Shown here in pieces: positions 34,265 to 45,739 of a DNA stretch of 64,000 nucleotides. Within the stretch, counting starts at the first letter, position 1; each line of letters starts with the position of its first letter. The stretch spans positions 215,105,116-215,169,115 of the forward strand of contig NC_092877.1 of assembly GCF_028372415.1 (NCBI RefSeq). The letters are read 5' to 3'. The translations under genes were made by a program, and so were the position numbers. Under the pieces are notes generated by a model. It did not search any database. It saw only the letters and a list, made by a program, of their open reading frames with translations, and was not told the DNA's origin. Source of the stretch: Notamacropus eugenii (lineage: Eukaryota > Chordata > Mammalia > Diprotodontia > Macropodidae).

Positions 34265-34400
34265 CTTAAAGAATTGCAGTGAGTACTGAGAGGTTAAGTG
34301 ACTTGCCTGGGGTTGCGTAGCCAGTATGTCAGAAGTAGAACTTGGACCCCAGTGTTCTTGACCATGAGACAATCTCTCTATCTACTACTCTAAGCTGGCT
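34265..34400 (-). mobile_element. MIR SINE fragment, reverse
   Basis: 'gagaggttaagtgacttgcc', 'gtagccagtatgtcag' and 'tctctctatctactactc' mark a reverse MIR. Confidence 0.8.
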
Positions 34401-34755
34401 CTTGTCTTTTATATACTTAGTTTACTACTTCAAAGACTCATGATTTCATGTCTTTCTTTCTATGCAGACTGTACCTTGTTATGTGTCATGGAAGACAAAT
34501 TTGATGAGTTGCTGTATGACAGGATATATCATCAGATAGTCAAACCCTTGGAAATGAACTTAGCTAGAATATTTTTCCAACAACAGGCATTATAAATTAT
34601 GTCCCAGGGCTGTTATTCAAAGCCTTTCTAACTTTGTAATACCTGACAGATCTTGTTATTTAGAGTTATGGCCTTCATGAAATGATAAAGCCTTGGAGAT
34701 AGAGAGAATGAAAGAAGGAGGTAGGGAGAAACTATAAGGAAGGAGAGCAAGAGAA
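34401..34755. other. Unrecognised stretch
   Basis: No gene or repeat family recognised. Confidence 0.4.
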
Positions 34756-34759
34756 GCAG

Positions 34760-34912
34760 TGCTTGATGTGGTGGGTAGAGAGTTAGACTGAAGACGACCT
34801 GAATTCCAAGCTGAAATATGTTGACTTTTTGATGCTAGTCAAGTCAATCCACCTTTCAATGTCCTCAGAAACAACTCCCTAAGACTAAGCAGGTGTAGGT
34901 TTGCATTGATAG
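34760..34912 (+). mobile_element. MIR SINE fragment
   Basis: 'gtgggtagagagttagact', 'gacctgaattccaagc' and the degenerate CORE that follows fit a plus-strand MIR. Confidence 0.6.
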
Positions 34913-34914
34913 TC

Positions 34915-34976
34915 AAACAACAAACATTTATTAGGCACCTACTATGTTCTAGAAACTGTGCTAAGCACTGGCAATA
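34915..34976 (-). mobile_element. L2 tail, left part, split by an LTR
   Basis: 'caaacatttattaggcacc' and 'actgtgctaagcactgg' are the reverse L2 tail; it resumes at 35646 with 'caaaggcaaaagagtcc'. Confidence 0.75.
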
Positions 34977-35645
34977 GGTTCAAGCCAAGACCTTTGCCCC
35001 TTACTCCAAAAGAATTTGGGTTCCACTTGTGTATAGGCCCTGGAAAACCCCGCCCTGACCTCTCCTTGAATTTCCCCACTTGATCTGGCCTTCTCCTGAC
35101 TTTATAATCCTCTCAACTGGCCTTTCATTATCACTTTTCTCTGCCTTTCATTATCACTTTTCTCTGTTACCTTTAACCTAGCCCATCACTCCATTGTCTG
35201 TTATCTCTGAATCACCTTAGGCTACTACCCTCCCTTGATCCTGTCTATGTTCCATTCTCTAAGTTCTTGGTTTCCAACCTCTGTTCATCCTAGCCTACTA
35301 ACCACTCCCATAAAGATCCTCCCTAGACCTCTCCTCCAATCAGACTTCTTGGCCAACCCTAGAGTCCTTCCACAGTCTTTCTGTATATAAGATCCATCTG
35401 TATATATTCTGTATATAAGATCCATGTTTCCGTGGAAGTGCTCAGATTCAATCTGGCCCTGCTTGTCAATACAACCATCACAAATGCTCAGATTCCATAG
35501 GAGTCTAGCCAATATGGTGGATTTTTAGAATCACTCTCTATAAATGTTTTAATAAACCTTGATTTTCTTTGGCTTGGGTCAAATTCATTTGGACAGGACC
35601 TGTGTTTCACTATTTTGAGGTCCCAGTACCCCTAAACCTCAACAA
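34977..35645 (+). mobile_element. Solo LTR-like fossil inside an L2
   Basis: A C-rich U3-like stretch is followed by TATA-like 'gtatataagatccat' repeats near 35386-35425, 'aataaaccttgatttt' near 35552 and a final 'cccctaaacctcaaca'. This is the order of an LTR promoter, polyadenylation signal and 3' end. It cleanly interrupts an L2. No internal genes were found. The family is not identified. The 5' edge is uncertain (34977, or a TG at 35028). Confidence 0.6.
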
Positions 35646-35712
35646 CAAAACAAAGGCAAAAGAGTCCTTGTCCTTGAGTTCACAATCTAATGGTAGAGAG
35701 AATTCCATTATG
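35646..35712 (-). mobile_element. L2 tail, right part
   Basis: 'ccttgagttcacaatctaatg' continues the reverse L2 3' UTR begun at 34915. Confidence 0.65.
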
Positions 35713-35723
35713 GAAAGTTATTT

Positions 35724-35766
35724 AGAGAGAGAGAGAGAGATAGAGAGAGAGAGCAGGGGGAGGAAG

Positions 35767-35829
<63 letters not shown>
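35724..35829. repeat. GA dinucleotide repeat
   Basis: About 105 bases of GA with one G-rich interruption (35754-35770). Open frames of alternating Arg/Glu here are not genes. Confidence 0.98.
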
Positions 35830-35832
<3 letters not shown>

Positions 35833-35879
35833 GTTCTGGTATATTAACAACAACAAATTGTAGGAAAGCAAAAACAAAG

Positions 35880-36905
35880 TAGATGCTAATTGGGAAATGG
35901 ATGAATAAATTGAATATAATTTAAAAAGTATATATAGTATATATGAATATAATGTACATAAATATAATACGAAATGAGTAGTGTGAAAAAATGAGTGTGA
36001 AGAACTCAAAGGAACATGGAAACACCATCCTACAGTCCAGGTACTTTTAAGGGCTATTGTTCTCCTAAAATGGAAAAGCCCCCAAGTGAAAAGCTAGTGA
36101 AGAAATTTCCTATACTTGTATATACAAATAACAAAGCAGATCTAGCTAGAAACTTAAAAGGCAAGTCACCTTAGTTTCATTTTTTCCTCTTACCCCTCCC
36201 CCCAAAAATCCGATCTCCCTCTCTGATCTGAAAAGTGCAACTCAGATAATTGTAATGATCAGTCTTAGTCCTGAATAATTTATTCCTTCTCACTAGAGAA
36301 GTGGGGAATTCCATGAATTGAAGGTTATATAAACTGTTAGATGTGATCATATTGTTGGTCAGTTTTTGCTTACCTGTTTTTTTCTTTTATTTGACTAGGG
36401 AATGTTTAATGGGGCATATAATGTTAAAAAAAAGTTGTTTTTAATTTTTAAACTATGTTTAAAGCTGCGTAAAGAACATTAAAGTTTTGTATTTTCAGAA
36501 AACAAGGTAGTCTGTTTATCTAGCAAGACTGTGATAATAAGTTGACAAGAACATGTGCTATACTGGCATCCACACAATATTAAGAAACCTGAAAGAGGTT
36601 TCTCAACAGGTTAGTTGGAGCTCTCATGCAGGATTTGTGGGAAGATGTGGATGAAAGTTACATAGGATGAGTAGGCATGGATGATGTATTCAGTACCATA
36701 GGAGGAAGTATCTACACGGATGAGATTTTATATTCATTGAAATCAGAGCATGTTTTATATGACTGGACATATATAATCAATATCATATTGTTTGTTTACT
36801 CAGGGGTGGGAGGGAGGAAGAGAATTTGGAATTCAAAATTAAAAAAATAAATGTCAAAATATTTAAATGCAATTGGGAAATATTTAAAGAAATAAAATGT
36901 ACTAA
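35880..36905 (+). mobile_element. L1-type 3' end(s), plus strand
   Basis: 'ttgggaaatggatgaataaa' and 'ctcaaaggaacatggaaac' fit the L1 ORF2 C-terminal end. 'taatgatcagtcttagtcc' and 'ttggtcagtttttgcttac' fit a marsupial L1-type 3' UTR. A second 3' UTR tail, 'gaagagaatttggaattc', ends in A-rich sequence at about 36905. Two tails suggest two old elements end to end. Confidence 0.6.
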
Positions 36906-36999
36906 GAATATTGGAGCATATTTTGTTTCATTACAATCAAGATACTATTCAAATCTGTCCCCTTTTGGGTCCTCTTCCAATACTTTATGCTTTTCAGCT

Positions 37000-37870
37000 T
37001 TGTGTAATAGACAGATCAATAAAAATACCGTCTTTACTTTCATTAAGGTTTCTGTTAAAAATGTTGAATGTAACAAGGCCACAGATAGATTACTGAGGAA
37101 TTCCACTTGGCAGCTGATGTTGATTTATTACTCACTACTTTTTGAACTGACTCTTTCAACTAGTCTTGAGCACAACTAATTATACTATTGTCCGGCCCCT
37201 ATCTCTTCAATTAGTCTACATGGGAAATTTTGCCTTTGTCTTTCTGAAATACAGGTGTACCATGTTTACTGCAGTCCTCTTATCTACCATTCTAGTGATC
37301 TTATCCTGAGAGGAAATGAGATTTGTCTGGCCTTACTCATTCTTAATGAAGCCATGTTGGCTCTTATTCCTTCACTTTCTAGAAGGTCACAAAACCTCTT
37401 GTAATATATTCCAGAGTTTTACCAAGAATCCACATTCAAGAATCCATGGCAGACCCACTCACTGGCCTTTAGTTTGTGGAATCTGACTTTTTCATCCTTC
37501 CGAAAAATTTAACAGTATTTGCTCATCTCTAGTTCTGAGGCCCCTCTCTTATTCTTCACAATAGATACAAAGATCTTGGTGGTGGTTCAGCAACTACATC
37601 TCCAATTTCTTCCAATGCCCCAGGGTTTTGTTAATTCAGACCAGGTCACTTGAATTCGTTTAGTTCCTGTCTTACCATATCCTCAGTCATCTAGGGTTTT
37701 AATTTCCTTTTAATAATGTTTGTCCTCTCCTTTCTGATGTGAAGATCATTCTTCTTGATAGAAAAAAAAACAGAAGCAAAATAGGACTTTAATAGATTCA
37801 CCTTCTCTGTTATTTTTTGACATCCACCCTAATCAAAGAACTTGATTGCTCCTTGACCTTTCTCTTGCCC
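37000..37870 (-). mobile_element. L3/CR1 LINE reverse transcriptase region
   Basis: The plus strand carries the reverse of CR1/L3 RT. 'gaagccatgttggctctta' (the QHGF region) is followed by 'actcactggcctttagt' (NYRPVSL), 'tcttggtggtggttcagc' (the AEPL region) and 'aggtcacttgaattcg' (GPDE). Many stops; very old. The order and spacing fit a continuous element. Confidence 0.8.
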
Positions 37871-38625
37871 CACCCTGGCTCCAATATAGTTTAAAAAATG
37901 ATTAAATCCAATCCATTGCCATTAGCAGATAGCATAAGCTTTAGTTCATACTGGGCTTACATACTGGGCTTACATCTTTCTAATAAGATTGGACTTTTTA
38001 TCATTATGTTTCTTTTTCTCAATTACCTGCTATAACTTTCTTCTTTGTCTAGTAGAGGTGCATAAACTCTCCTGTAAGGGGAATCATTCAGTGGATCACT
38101 TATTTGCCCCTGCCCTTGTATATGCAGCTTCTCCCCCTCAGTAACTCCCCTCTGGGAAGGATTTTCTTTTCCAATCAAACTTTGAAAAAAAGAAATGAAA
38201 ATAATGAAGGTTCCACCTCTAATAATATCCCAGGAAGTCACAAATATATGCTTTCTATGCCTCCCAATCATACTGGGACTTATTGTCTAGAGAGAAACCT
38301 AATTGGAACACTGTTGTCTGTCCACCTGCCTGGCCCAAATCTCCATCTGGTAGGCTGAGTGGGAAACAAGCACTATGGACTGACCTCTCTCACAACTAAC
38401 TTTCTGAATAATGCAAGAACTCTACCAATGTAGGATCAAGTTCATCAATTCATTCCAGTAGAAGGCAAAAGAGTCTGCCTTGACTTTATGTCCTATAGAA
38501 CTGCAGGTATAACTGTCTGACCTACCAATAGGCTCTAAGGATTCCTGGGCCTGGTCATTCACTATACATTTCCCTTTAGGATCACTGAGATTTTACATCT
38601 GCCTTAGAGTTATATTCCCTCCTAT
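37871..38625. other. Unrecognised stretch
   Basis: About 750 bases without a recognised gene or repeat; it may be more of the L3/CR1 element, too diverged for me to see. Confidence 0.35.
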
Positions 38626-38627
38626 TT

Positions 38628-38756
38628 GTATTGTTTCTCCCATTTAGAATGTGAACTCATTGAAAGAAGGGGCTGTTTCATTTCTGCTTGTATCCATAGA
38701 ACTTAGCATGGTGCTTGACACACAGTAAGCACTTGATAAATATTTTTTCATTCATT
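38628..38756 (+). mobile_element. L2 LINE 3' end
   Basis: 'gaatgtgaactcattgaaag', 'gcttgacacacagtaagcac' and the end 'ttcattcattc' form a clear L2 tail. Confidence 0.85.
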
Positions 38757-38869
38757 CTTTTATGTCATGACTCACATCCCATAAAAAAATGATAATTCCT
38801 GAAATGTCAGCAATACTTGAAAGAATACAATTAGTAATTAGAGTAGTATAGTAGAATGAGAAAAAAAAA

Positions 38870-39038
38870 GGCCTTGGATTAATAATTAAAATTGTGCTCT
38901 TGTTTCTTCTGATAACTCTTTGACCTAACTTAACCTCCTTGGGACTGGGATTTTTTTTTAACCTGTAAAATGAAAGGGTTGAACTAATTATTAATTGGTT
39001 TCTTTCAGGTTTAATTTCTATGATTTCTAAAAATAAAG
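38870..39038 (+). mobile_element. MIR SINE fragment
   Basis: 'ggccttggattaataatt', 'taacctccttgggactgg', 'ctgtaaaatgaaagg' and 'ttctatgatttcta' follow the MIR order. Confidence 0.6.
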
Positions 39039-39044
39039 TCATAG

Positions 39045-39830
39045 TAATCTTTTAATTTTTAAAATTATAAACCTTTTATCCTTTTCTCTCTCTCCCAGTG
39101 CTTCTACTAGGAGAAGAAGAGAAAAGAAAAAAAAAAAACCCTTTTAATTAACAATCATAGTCAATTAGACCAAATACGCATATCGACTATGTCCAATAAT
39201 ACATTTTGCATTCTGCATACTAGCCCATATTTTTTATCATAAGAGGTCGATATCCTTCTAATCATTAGTCCTGTGGAGTCATGATCTTTCAAAACTGCTC
39301 ATTTTTACAATATTGATATAATATAAATTGTTCTCCTGGTTCTGCTCACTTTACTCTAAATCAATCATAAATATCTTCTCTGGTTTTTCTGAAACCCCTT
39401 CATAATTATAGTACAACAGTATTACATTCGTATGTCACAATTTGTTTAGCCATTCATCAATGGGCACGTTTTAGTTTCCAGGTCTTTGTCACTACAAAAA
39501 CAGCTATTACACACACGCATCCACACACACACTTAAATATACATATATATATGTGTACAGGAAACTGAAAGGTTAAGTAACTTTTAATGTATATGGGACT
39601 TTTTTTTTTATGTTTGACTAAGGAGATGTAGTGTTAAAAATGAATCAATCCCTAATTTCTCAGTATTGGATTCTCAGGATTGTTTTTTATAACCAACTCT
39701 TCTTGATATCTATTTACATATATTTAACATTTACATGTATGTTTACATATAAGACCTTTTCTATTTCTTTTGTCTCCTTGGACTTACAGGTATAGTAGTG
39801 ATATAACTGTATCAAAGGATTTGTACAGTT
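39045..39830 (-). mobile_element. Old L1 3' UTR and ORF2 end, interrupted
   Basis: 'ctcctggttctgctcactt' and 'gtttagccattcatcaatgg' match the reverse ORF2 C-terminus. It breaks near 39515 and resumes near 39745 ('ggtatagtagtgatataac', matching about 57255). Arm 1 of the inverted repeat sits in the gap, so that unit inserted into the L1. Confidence 0.7.
39561..39705 (+). repeat. Inverted repeat, arm 1
   Basis: About 145 bases whose reverse complement recurs at 40180-40325. Shared blocks include 'gaaaggttaagta', 'tttgactaaggagatgtag' and 'accaactcttcttga'. By eye about 80% identical. Confidence 0.85.
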
Positions 39831-40179
39831 GAGTAAATGTTGGGATGTTTCTATTATAATAATCTTACTCTATTAAGAACTTTATAGTTTTTCCCTTTCC
39901 TAGAATTTTTTTGTTTTGTTTTGGTTTTTGGAAGTGTGTATACTTGTGTGTGTGTTTCTAGGAAAGAGAAGGAAAGAAGGGAGAAAGAAAAGAAGGAAAG
40001 AAGAAAGGATCACTCTGAAAGAAGGGGTTCTTTTTGATGCTAGAGAGGAATACAGTCTGGATAGTACTATGTTAAGAATGAGGATTACTTTCTTTTATTT
40101 CCTCTGCCTGCCCTCTGGTGGAGTAAATGGGAAATTTTTAAATGGCAAAATTTTTTATATATCAGGAGAAAGATGAATC

Positions 40180-40325
40180 AAGAAGAGTTGGTAATACAAA
40201 ACAATTTTAAGGATCCAATCCTGAGAAGTCAGGGGTTGATTTTTTTTTTTAACACTACATCTCCTTAGTCAAAGATTAAATAAAGTTCCATTTACATTAA
40301 AACAAATACTTAACCTTTCTGTCCC
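40180..40325 (-). repeat. Inverted repeat, arm 2
   Basis: Reverse-complement partner of 39561-39705, separated by a 474-base loop. Probably a second copy of the same unidentified short element. Confidence 0.85.
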
Positions 40326-40411
40326 CTAACCAAACAGCAAGTCTCTAAGTTGTAGGTGCAAGCTTACTGGTAGATGATGATATCTATACCGATCAAATCA
40401 TAGGTCCAGTT

Positions 40412-40606
40412 GGAGAGGAAGGAAGAAAGGAAGGAAGGAAGGAAGGAAGGAAGGAAGGAAGGAAGGAAGGAAGGAAGGAAGGAAGGAAGGAAGGAAGGAA
40501 GGAAGGGAGGAAGGAAGGAAGGAAGGAAGGAAGGAAGGAAAGAAGGAAAGGAAAGAAGAGAGGGAAGGAGGGAGGAAGGAAGGAAGAAAGGAAGAAAGGA
40601 AGGAGG
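40412..40606. repeat. GGAA tetranucleotide array
   Basis: Nearly 200 bases of GGAA with a few AAAG and GGGA variants. Such arrays can bind ETS-type factors, but nothing nearby suggests a role. Confidence 0.98.
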
Positions 40607-40807
40607 AGAAGTCCTTTTGCCCAGAGTAGAATCTCAATATAGATAGGGATATTCATGGTTGAACGACAAAGTGGGTGTGTAGAGAAGTATATGAGACCTC
40701 TCTCCTTCTACACCCTGTGGCAATCATCTTGGATAGGTCAAGCCTGATCCAACTAGCATACTTACCAAACATAATTAAAATAGGAAGCTATTACTTTTAT
40801 TTTTCTT

Positions 40808-40970
40808 ACAACAACTAGTGCAAAGAGCCTAAGATTTGGAGTCAGAGGACCTATGTTCAAACCTTGACTCTTCCACTTACCACCTGTATGATCTTAGACA
40901 AGTCGCTTCTCTTGATCTCCTTTTTGATGTCTATCAACAATGATACTTCAAATGATGCTTATCTTCCACA
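40808..40970 (+). mobile_element. MIR SINE
   Basis: 'agatttggagtcagagg', 'ctatgttcaaaccttgac' and 'tatgatcttagacaagtc' follow the MIR order. Confidence 0.8.
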
Positions 40971-41239
40971 GTTTAACTCACATTAATATAAATTACATTG
41001 TTCTGCTTAAATGAAAATAGAGAGGGCAAATATCATGACCACCTCAATTAAATATACCTTTGGTACAAAGGATCTGAGTTACTTTTTAAAGGTGTCATAC
41101 TTCTCTTGGCTCATGGGAAAATCTCTCTGTTGGTTAACTTAGTCAGTTGGCACTCATTTTCAATTTTTAAGCATACTGGTCACAAAATAGGAGAAAGAAA
41201 TTTGATTAAAAGAAAAATCAACAAATGTTATATGTTTCC

Positions 41240-41475
41240 CAATGGGTGGCTAGGTAGTGAAGTGGATAGTGCATTGGTCTAGACTCAAGAAGTTCTGAGT
41301 TCAAATGTGACCTCAGATATTTATTAGCTGTGTGACCCTGGGCAAGTCCCAGTTTGCCTTTGTTTCCTCATATATAAAATGATCTGGAGAAGGAAATGGC
41401 AAGCCTCTCCTCTATCTTTGCCAAGAAAATCCCAAATGGGATCACAAAGAGTCAAATATGACTAAACAACATGAA
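41240..41475 (+). mobile_element. WALLSI-type marsupial SINE, full length
   Basis: Head 'ggtggctaggtagtgaag', CORE 'gtgtgaccctgggcaagtc', then 'gagaaggaaatggcaag', 'ttgccaagaaaatccc' and 'cacaaagagtcaaatatg'. All modules are in order. Confidence 0.92.
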
Positions 41476-41998
41476 ATTTATTTTTTAGGTAAAGAACCAG
41501 TTGGCATGAATTCTGCTATCATATCCTCTGCTACTGTGGTCTTCTCAACCTCACTGTTCTCTTGTCCTCTGGCATGCTGACTTATGTCCTAACCAAATAT
41601 CTTTTCCTATTTGGCACTGAATTTTAATCATGTACTGAATCCAAAGTTCTCCTGGAATGCCCTGTAAATTAGCAGAGAAATCCCAGAATTCTTTTTTTGA
41701 TCTAGACAACAATAATTCTCCCAGTGGAACCCACAGCTCTAGTAAGAAACTGTCAGAATAGAATTCAATTTCTTTACAATTAGACTATCTCCAAAGTGGA
41801 GAAAATCACCCAGTAGTGAAGTTATTGTTTAGCCTTACAGAATTCAGTTTTGCTCTGGGCTGTAGGAAAATCTACTCTATTTCAAATAAGCGATTGCTTT
41901 TTACTATGGCAATTATTCCATAATTTATTCTCATTAGACACTAGGTGACAATAATAGAATCAATTAAGAAACACAGTTAAGAAACACCATAAGATCAA
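41476..41998. other. Unrecognised stretch
   Basis: No gene or repeat family recognised. Confidence 0.4.
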
Positions 41999-41999
41999 A

Positions 42000-42195
42000 G
42001 ATTTAGAGGTGGAAGGGTCCTTCAAGATCATCTAGTCCAACTCTCTTAATTTTACTAATGAAGAAATAGATAAGAAGAGGTGTTACTCTTCTTGTCCAAA
42101 GTTGCAGAGCTAGTATGTAGAAGAGCCATGCAGAGGTTTAGGTCCTTTGATTCAAAATTAAGTACCCTCTTTCCTTAATACCACACTACCTTTCC
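42000..42195 (-). mobile_element. MIR-like SINE, reverse
   Basis: 'catctagtccaactctctt', 'ttgcagagctagtatg' and 'aataccacactacctt' fit the reverse pattern of an old MIR-related element. Confidence 0.6.
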
Positions 42196-42323
42196 CTAGA
42201 TAAGTCAGTATCTGTAGTAGCTATTAGATTATGAATTGGGGATTTCTTCTTCTTAAAGTCAGCAGTTAACAGGAGTGTTGGTATGAATTAGTATGAATTA
42301 CGACTCAGAAAATCTGTTCTAAA

Positions 42324-42545
42324 TCAATGATGTCAACAAACAGAAAGAGAAACTGTTAAGCAATATGTAAGGATCCTTATAGGCCACATATTGACTTAGT
42401 TTTAAAATGAAATATTATCTATATTTTATTACATTTTTATTTATTTATTTATTTTTATTTATTTCCCAACAACATTTTAATTTGGTCTGAGTTTCACGTA
42501 GAAGTGTTGCAGTCTACATATTTGATACAGACTTCTGTGATGGGT
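42324..42545. mobile_element. hAT (Charlie-like) MITE, second copy
   Basis: The reverse orientation of the element at 25869-26078: 'gccacatattgacttag' and 'caacattttaatttgg' are shared (reverse-complemented). Starts CAATGATGTC and ends near GATACAGACTTCTG. A TTTA run (42430-42465) has grown inside. No exact 8-bp duplication is visible, so it is older. Confidence 0.7.
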
Positions 42546-43385
42546 ATGTAGGGCTGCAATTAAAATTGATACCATCCATATATATATTATAAACTTTGTG
42601 TTTCCTAAATGTATCATATATATGTAGTGACTGCTACCCGACACCTGAGAGCACTGTAAGTTTCAGCTAAGCTGACTATTTCTTTATGTCAGGATTCTCA
42701 AGACAGATTCCGTGCATGAGTGACTCTGGGTTCTTTGTCTAGGGATGTGGCTGTATGTGGATAATTTCCAAATCAAATTGCTCTGCCTGGGACTCTGGCA
42801 TCCATACACCCCCTTATATCTTCCCCTTGTGTGTGCCTCATTGAATAACCCTTATCAAGACCTTTATGAAATATTTAATCTGAGTGATAAAAGGAATATA
42901 AGCTTGTTAATATCAAAACATTATCCCAAATTGTACCTTAATGTAGTATCATAAACTATGATTTTCATTTAATCCCTGTTCCAGGCCCCCCGAAAAGGGA
43001 GGGAGATTCACTCGGTGTTGTCAATCCTTTGGACCACTCTAGCCTCCTATGCCAAGGTCTGGGTAAAGAATAGTAGACCCTAGTATCTGCTTAAAATGGT
43101 TCCAGGTCCCAAGAAAACTGGAGCTAGACACTTGAGGCCATTTAATTTAAAAACACCAAAGAAACTTGGGTGCCTTTTTGTGTCAAAATTCTATGGACAA
43201 AAAGAATAGAAGGAAAATGCTTTAAGTTCTCAGGATACAATTCCCCAGAATCTGAAATTTCATTGGGCTTTGGTCAGACTCTGGAATCTTAGCCTTTAAA
43301 AGGGGGTGTTGATAAGTTGTTCCCCAGGGTAAGCCTAAGTGGCTCATTTTGACTGTCACATTACAACAGTAGAGGTGATGTGATG
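42546..43385. other. Unrecognised intergenic DNA
   Basis: About 840 bases with no recognised gene or repeat. The block at 42985-43020 is G-rich and not obviously repetitive; it could be conserved non-coding DNA, which only alignment can show. Confidence 0.4.
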
Positions 43386-43387
43386 TG

Positions 43388-43500
43388 TGGTGTGTTTGTC
43401 CTTTGTTGCCAAAGAAGACCATGCATATCTAATGCCGAAAGTGGCAGGGGGACAGGCATGGTTCCTGTCATGATGGACTCCTGAGTTCTTCTATTTCACT
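43388..43500 (-). mobile_element. RTE-type 3' end
   Basis: 'gtttgtcctttgttgccaaa' with 'gaagaccatgcatatc' matches the reverse of the RTE and RTE-SINE tail. Confidence 0.6.
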
Positions 43501-43855
43501 GTTAAAGAATCCCATTGCCATCTGTCTTCTGTCCCGCCAAGCTCTATGAATTCTGTGGCCAACTGTGCAAATCAAGTCATGTCAAAATGTCAGTGGCTGG
43601 CATGGGCCAGAATGTTTTATTACTATTACATAGTATTATTAAAATAGGATGCTGGGCATATTTTCAAGCATCTAAGGAAATTCTAAAACTTATGAAGGAA
43701 AACACATTATTTAAAAAATATAAATTCCATGCAGGAAATGCAATTCTTAGGTATGCTTCATTTATTTTGTCTTCAGTCAGACATAGCTGGAATTTCTGCA
43801 AAATTAGAGACCCCTCTTGAGACCAGAATAAGTCACAGTGTGCTTATGGGGTTTT
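43501..43855. other. Unrecognised stretch
   Basis: No repeat family recognised. A 101-codon plus-strand frame (43515-43820) is open but has no recognisable domain. Confidence 0.35.
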
Positions 43856-44055
43856 TCTTTCCTTCCTTCCTCCCTCCCTCCCTTTCTTTCCTTCCTCTCT
43901 CTCTTCTCTTTTTTTCCTCTCTCCCTTCCCTTCCTTCCTTCTCTCCTTCCCTCCCTCCCTCCCTCCCTCCCTCCCTTCCTTCCTTCCTTCCTTCCTTCCT
44001 TCCTTCCTTCCTTCCTTCCTTCCTTCCTTCCTTCTTCCTTCCTTCCTTTTTCTTT
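43856..44055. repeat. CCTT/CCCT tetranucleotide array
   Basis: About 200 bases of CTTT, CCCT and CCTT units, the complement type of the GGAA arrays at 40.4 and 49.2 kb. Confidence 0.98.
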
Positions 44056-44998
44056 CTTTTTTATTTTCAGACTCAAGTCATAGAGCTTCATAAATCAGAG
44101 GTATCAAGTTAAAACTCTATGAAGGCAATGCTTTAGAAATTTATGTTTGCTAAAAAGAAAGCTCTGTTCTTTCTTAAATCAATTAGTTCAAGTATAAAAT
44201 TAATCAAAACAAATGAAACACATTGTTTCTGATTAGTTTCAAAGCAGTAGATTTTATTTTTTTCTAGGTCTTGTTTCTATGTGCATTTTGCACAGCGTAG
44301 GCCAAGGACTTCTGAGTGCTTATTAACTCACAGTGTTTGCTTATGCATGGAGTGACAATTTCACCTGTAAGCGGTAAATTGTTTACCATTCCATACTCAC
44401 AAAGATACAATGTGATATTGTAAAGGAAAACCTCCTACTTGCACTACTGAAAATTATATGCCCACTAGCAAATGGGAAAATTTTTTAAAAATAAATTATG
44501 TGTTTTCTTTGATTTCTTCAATGCCTGCGTTAGTGTTTTATGCTTTGGCATATTGCAGTGAAAAGACTATCACTTGTCAAAACAATAGCAATTCTGTTGC
44601 TGAAGATAATTTATATGACAAGCCACCTTAGATTTTACTGACTGGCTTAGTCAGTGTATCCAAACTACATTATCTAAATACCTGCTTTTAAGATTTATAC
44701 AAGCTTCTGAGAAGTTTTTCTTTTGGTAAGGCTGATCTTATACAACAATGAAACAGTTTACTGTTCAGATATTGTGATTTCAGGGACACTGAGAAATCCC
44801 TCCCTTTCCCCAACACCTCCCCTGCCTGCTTGCTGATGTGTGTAGTTTTACAGTCAGAAATTAGTTTATTTATCTTAAAACTTTGTCTTCTGCCCATTCT
44901 GGAATAGTACAACATTAAGTTTTGCTTCTAAGGATCATAGCAGCATTGAGAACGTGGATGAGACAACAGAAGCTTTCTTCTTCAAGTCCAACTGCTTA
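44056..44998. other. Unrecognised intergenic DNA
   Basis: Over 900 bases without recognised genes or repeats. Confidence 0.4.
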
Positions 44999-44999
44999 C

Positions 45000-45058
45000 G
45001 TATGAGGAAACTGAAGATCAAGCTGACTGAATGACCTGCTCAAAGTTACACAGGTATG
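45000..45058 (-). mobile_element. MIR fragment, reverse
   Basis: 'tatgaggaaactgaagatc' and 'ctcaaagttacacagg' mark a short reverse MIR piece. Confidence 0.6.
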
Positions 45059-45249
45059 TACATGTTATTACTTGAAATGAAATTATATCAACTAAAATGC
45101 AAAGAAACAGTAGAAACTATGTAACATCACTACATATAGAAATGGTATAGAAATTTATATAGGAATTTAGGGTTACTTGAGGGGTACAACTACACATCAG
45201 AAGCTCACTATCGTGGACTGACAGATGACAAAACCCATAATACAAATAG

Positions 45250-45395
45250 TTAATGGTCAATAAAAATTTATTAAATACCGACTGTGTGCCAAATACTGTG
45301 CCATGCTAAGCACTGAAGATGTAAATAAAAAAAGTAAGACAGTGTCTACCCTCTAGAAACTTACAATTTAATGAGGGGAGATAGTACATACACAA
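45250..45395 (-). mobile_element. L2 LINE 3' end
   Basis: 'aaaatttattaaataccgac', 'tgtgccatgctaagcactg' and 'gaaacttacaatttaatg' are the reverse L2 tail. Confidence 0.8.
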
Positions 45396-45739
45396 AAAAA
45401 GTGAAAGGTGTGTGTGTTTGGGGGAAGGTGGGAGCTATGCCAGAAGGTATCCAGCCTAGGGAACATCATGTTCATGGAGTCAAAACCAAGCAGAGTACCA
45501 GATGTAAAATTATATTAACTGGAGAATTCTGAGCACTCTATAAAGGAAGACTCTAGGAATTTATTGCTTTTCCCTCTTTTTTCCTCCTTTCCTTTTCTCC
45601 CCACCTGAGAATGCTGAAAAGGTGTTGGATAGCAAAGCTCTATCCATCTCCATGATGACGGTATTTGAAGTGATGGATTTATCTGAGAGGAACATATTAG
45701 ATGGTAACCTCAGTATATCCTGAAGAACTCAATCAATGA

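Noticed and set aside
40393-40656. Frames rich in Lys/Glu/Gly/Arg or Leu/Pro/Ser/Phe at this array, and likewise at 43729-44112 and 49138-49422
   Set aside because: They are tetranucleotide arrays; the repeated residues simply follow the GGAA/CCTT units.
41240-41320. tRNA-like heads at this site and in similar SINEs
   Set aside because: They are the promoter parts of SINEs with diverged arms, not functional tRNA genes.
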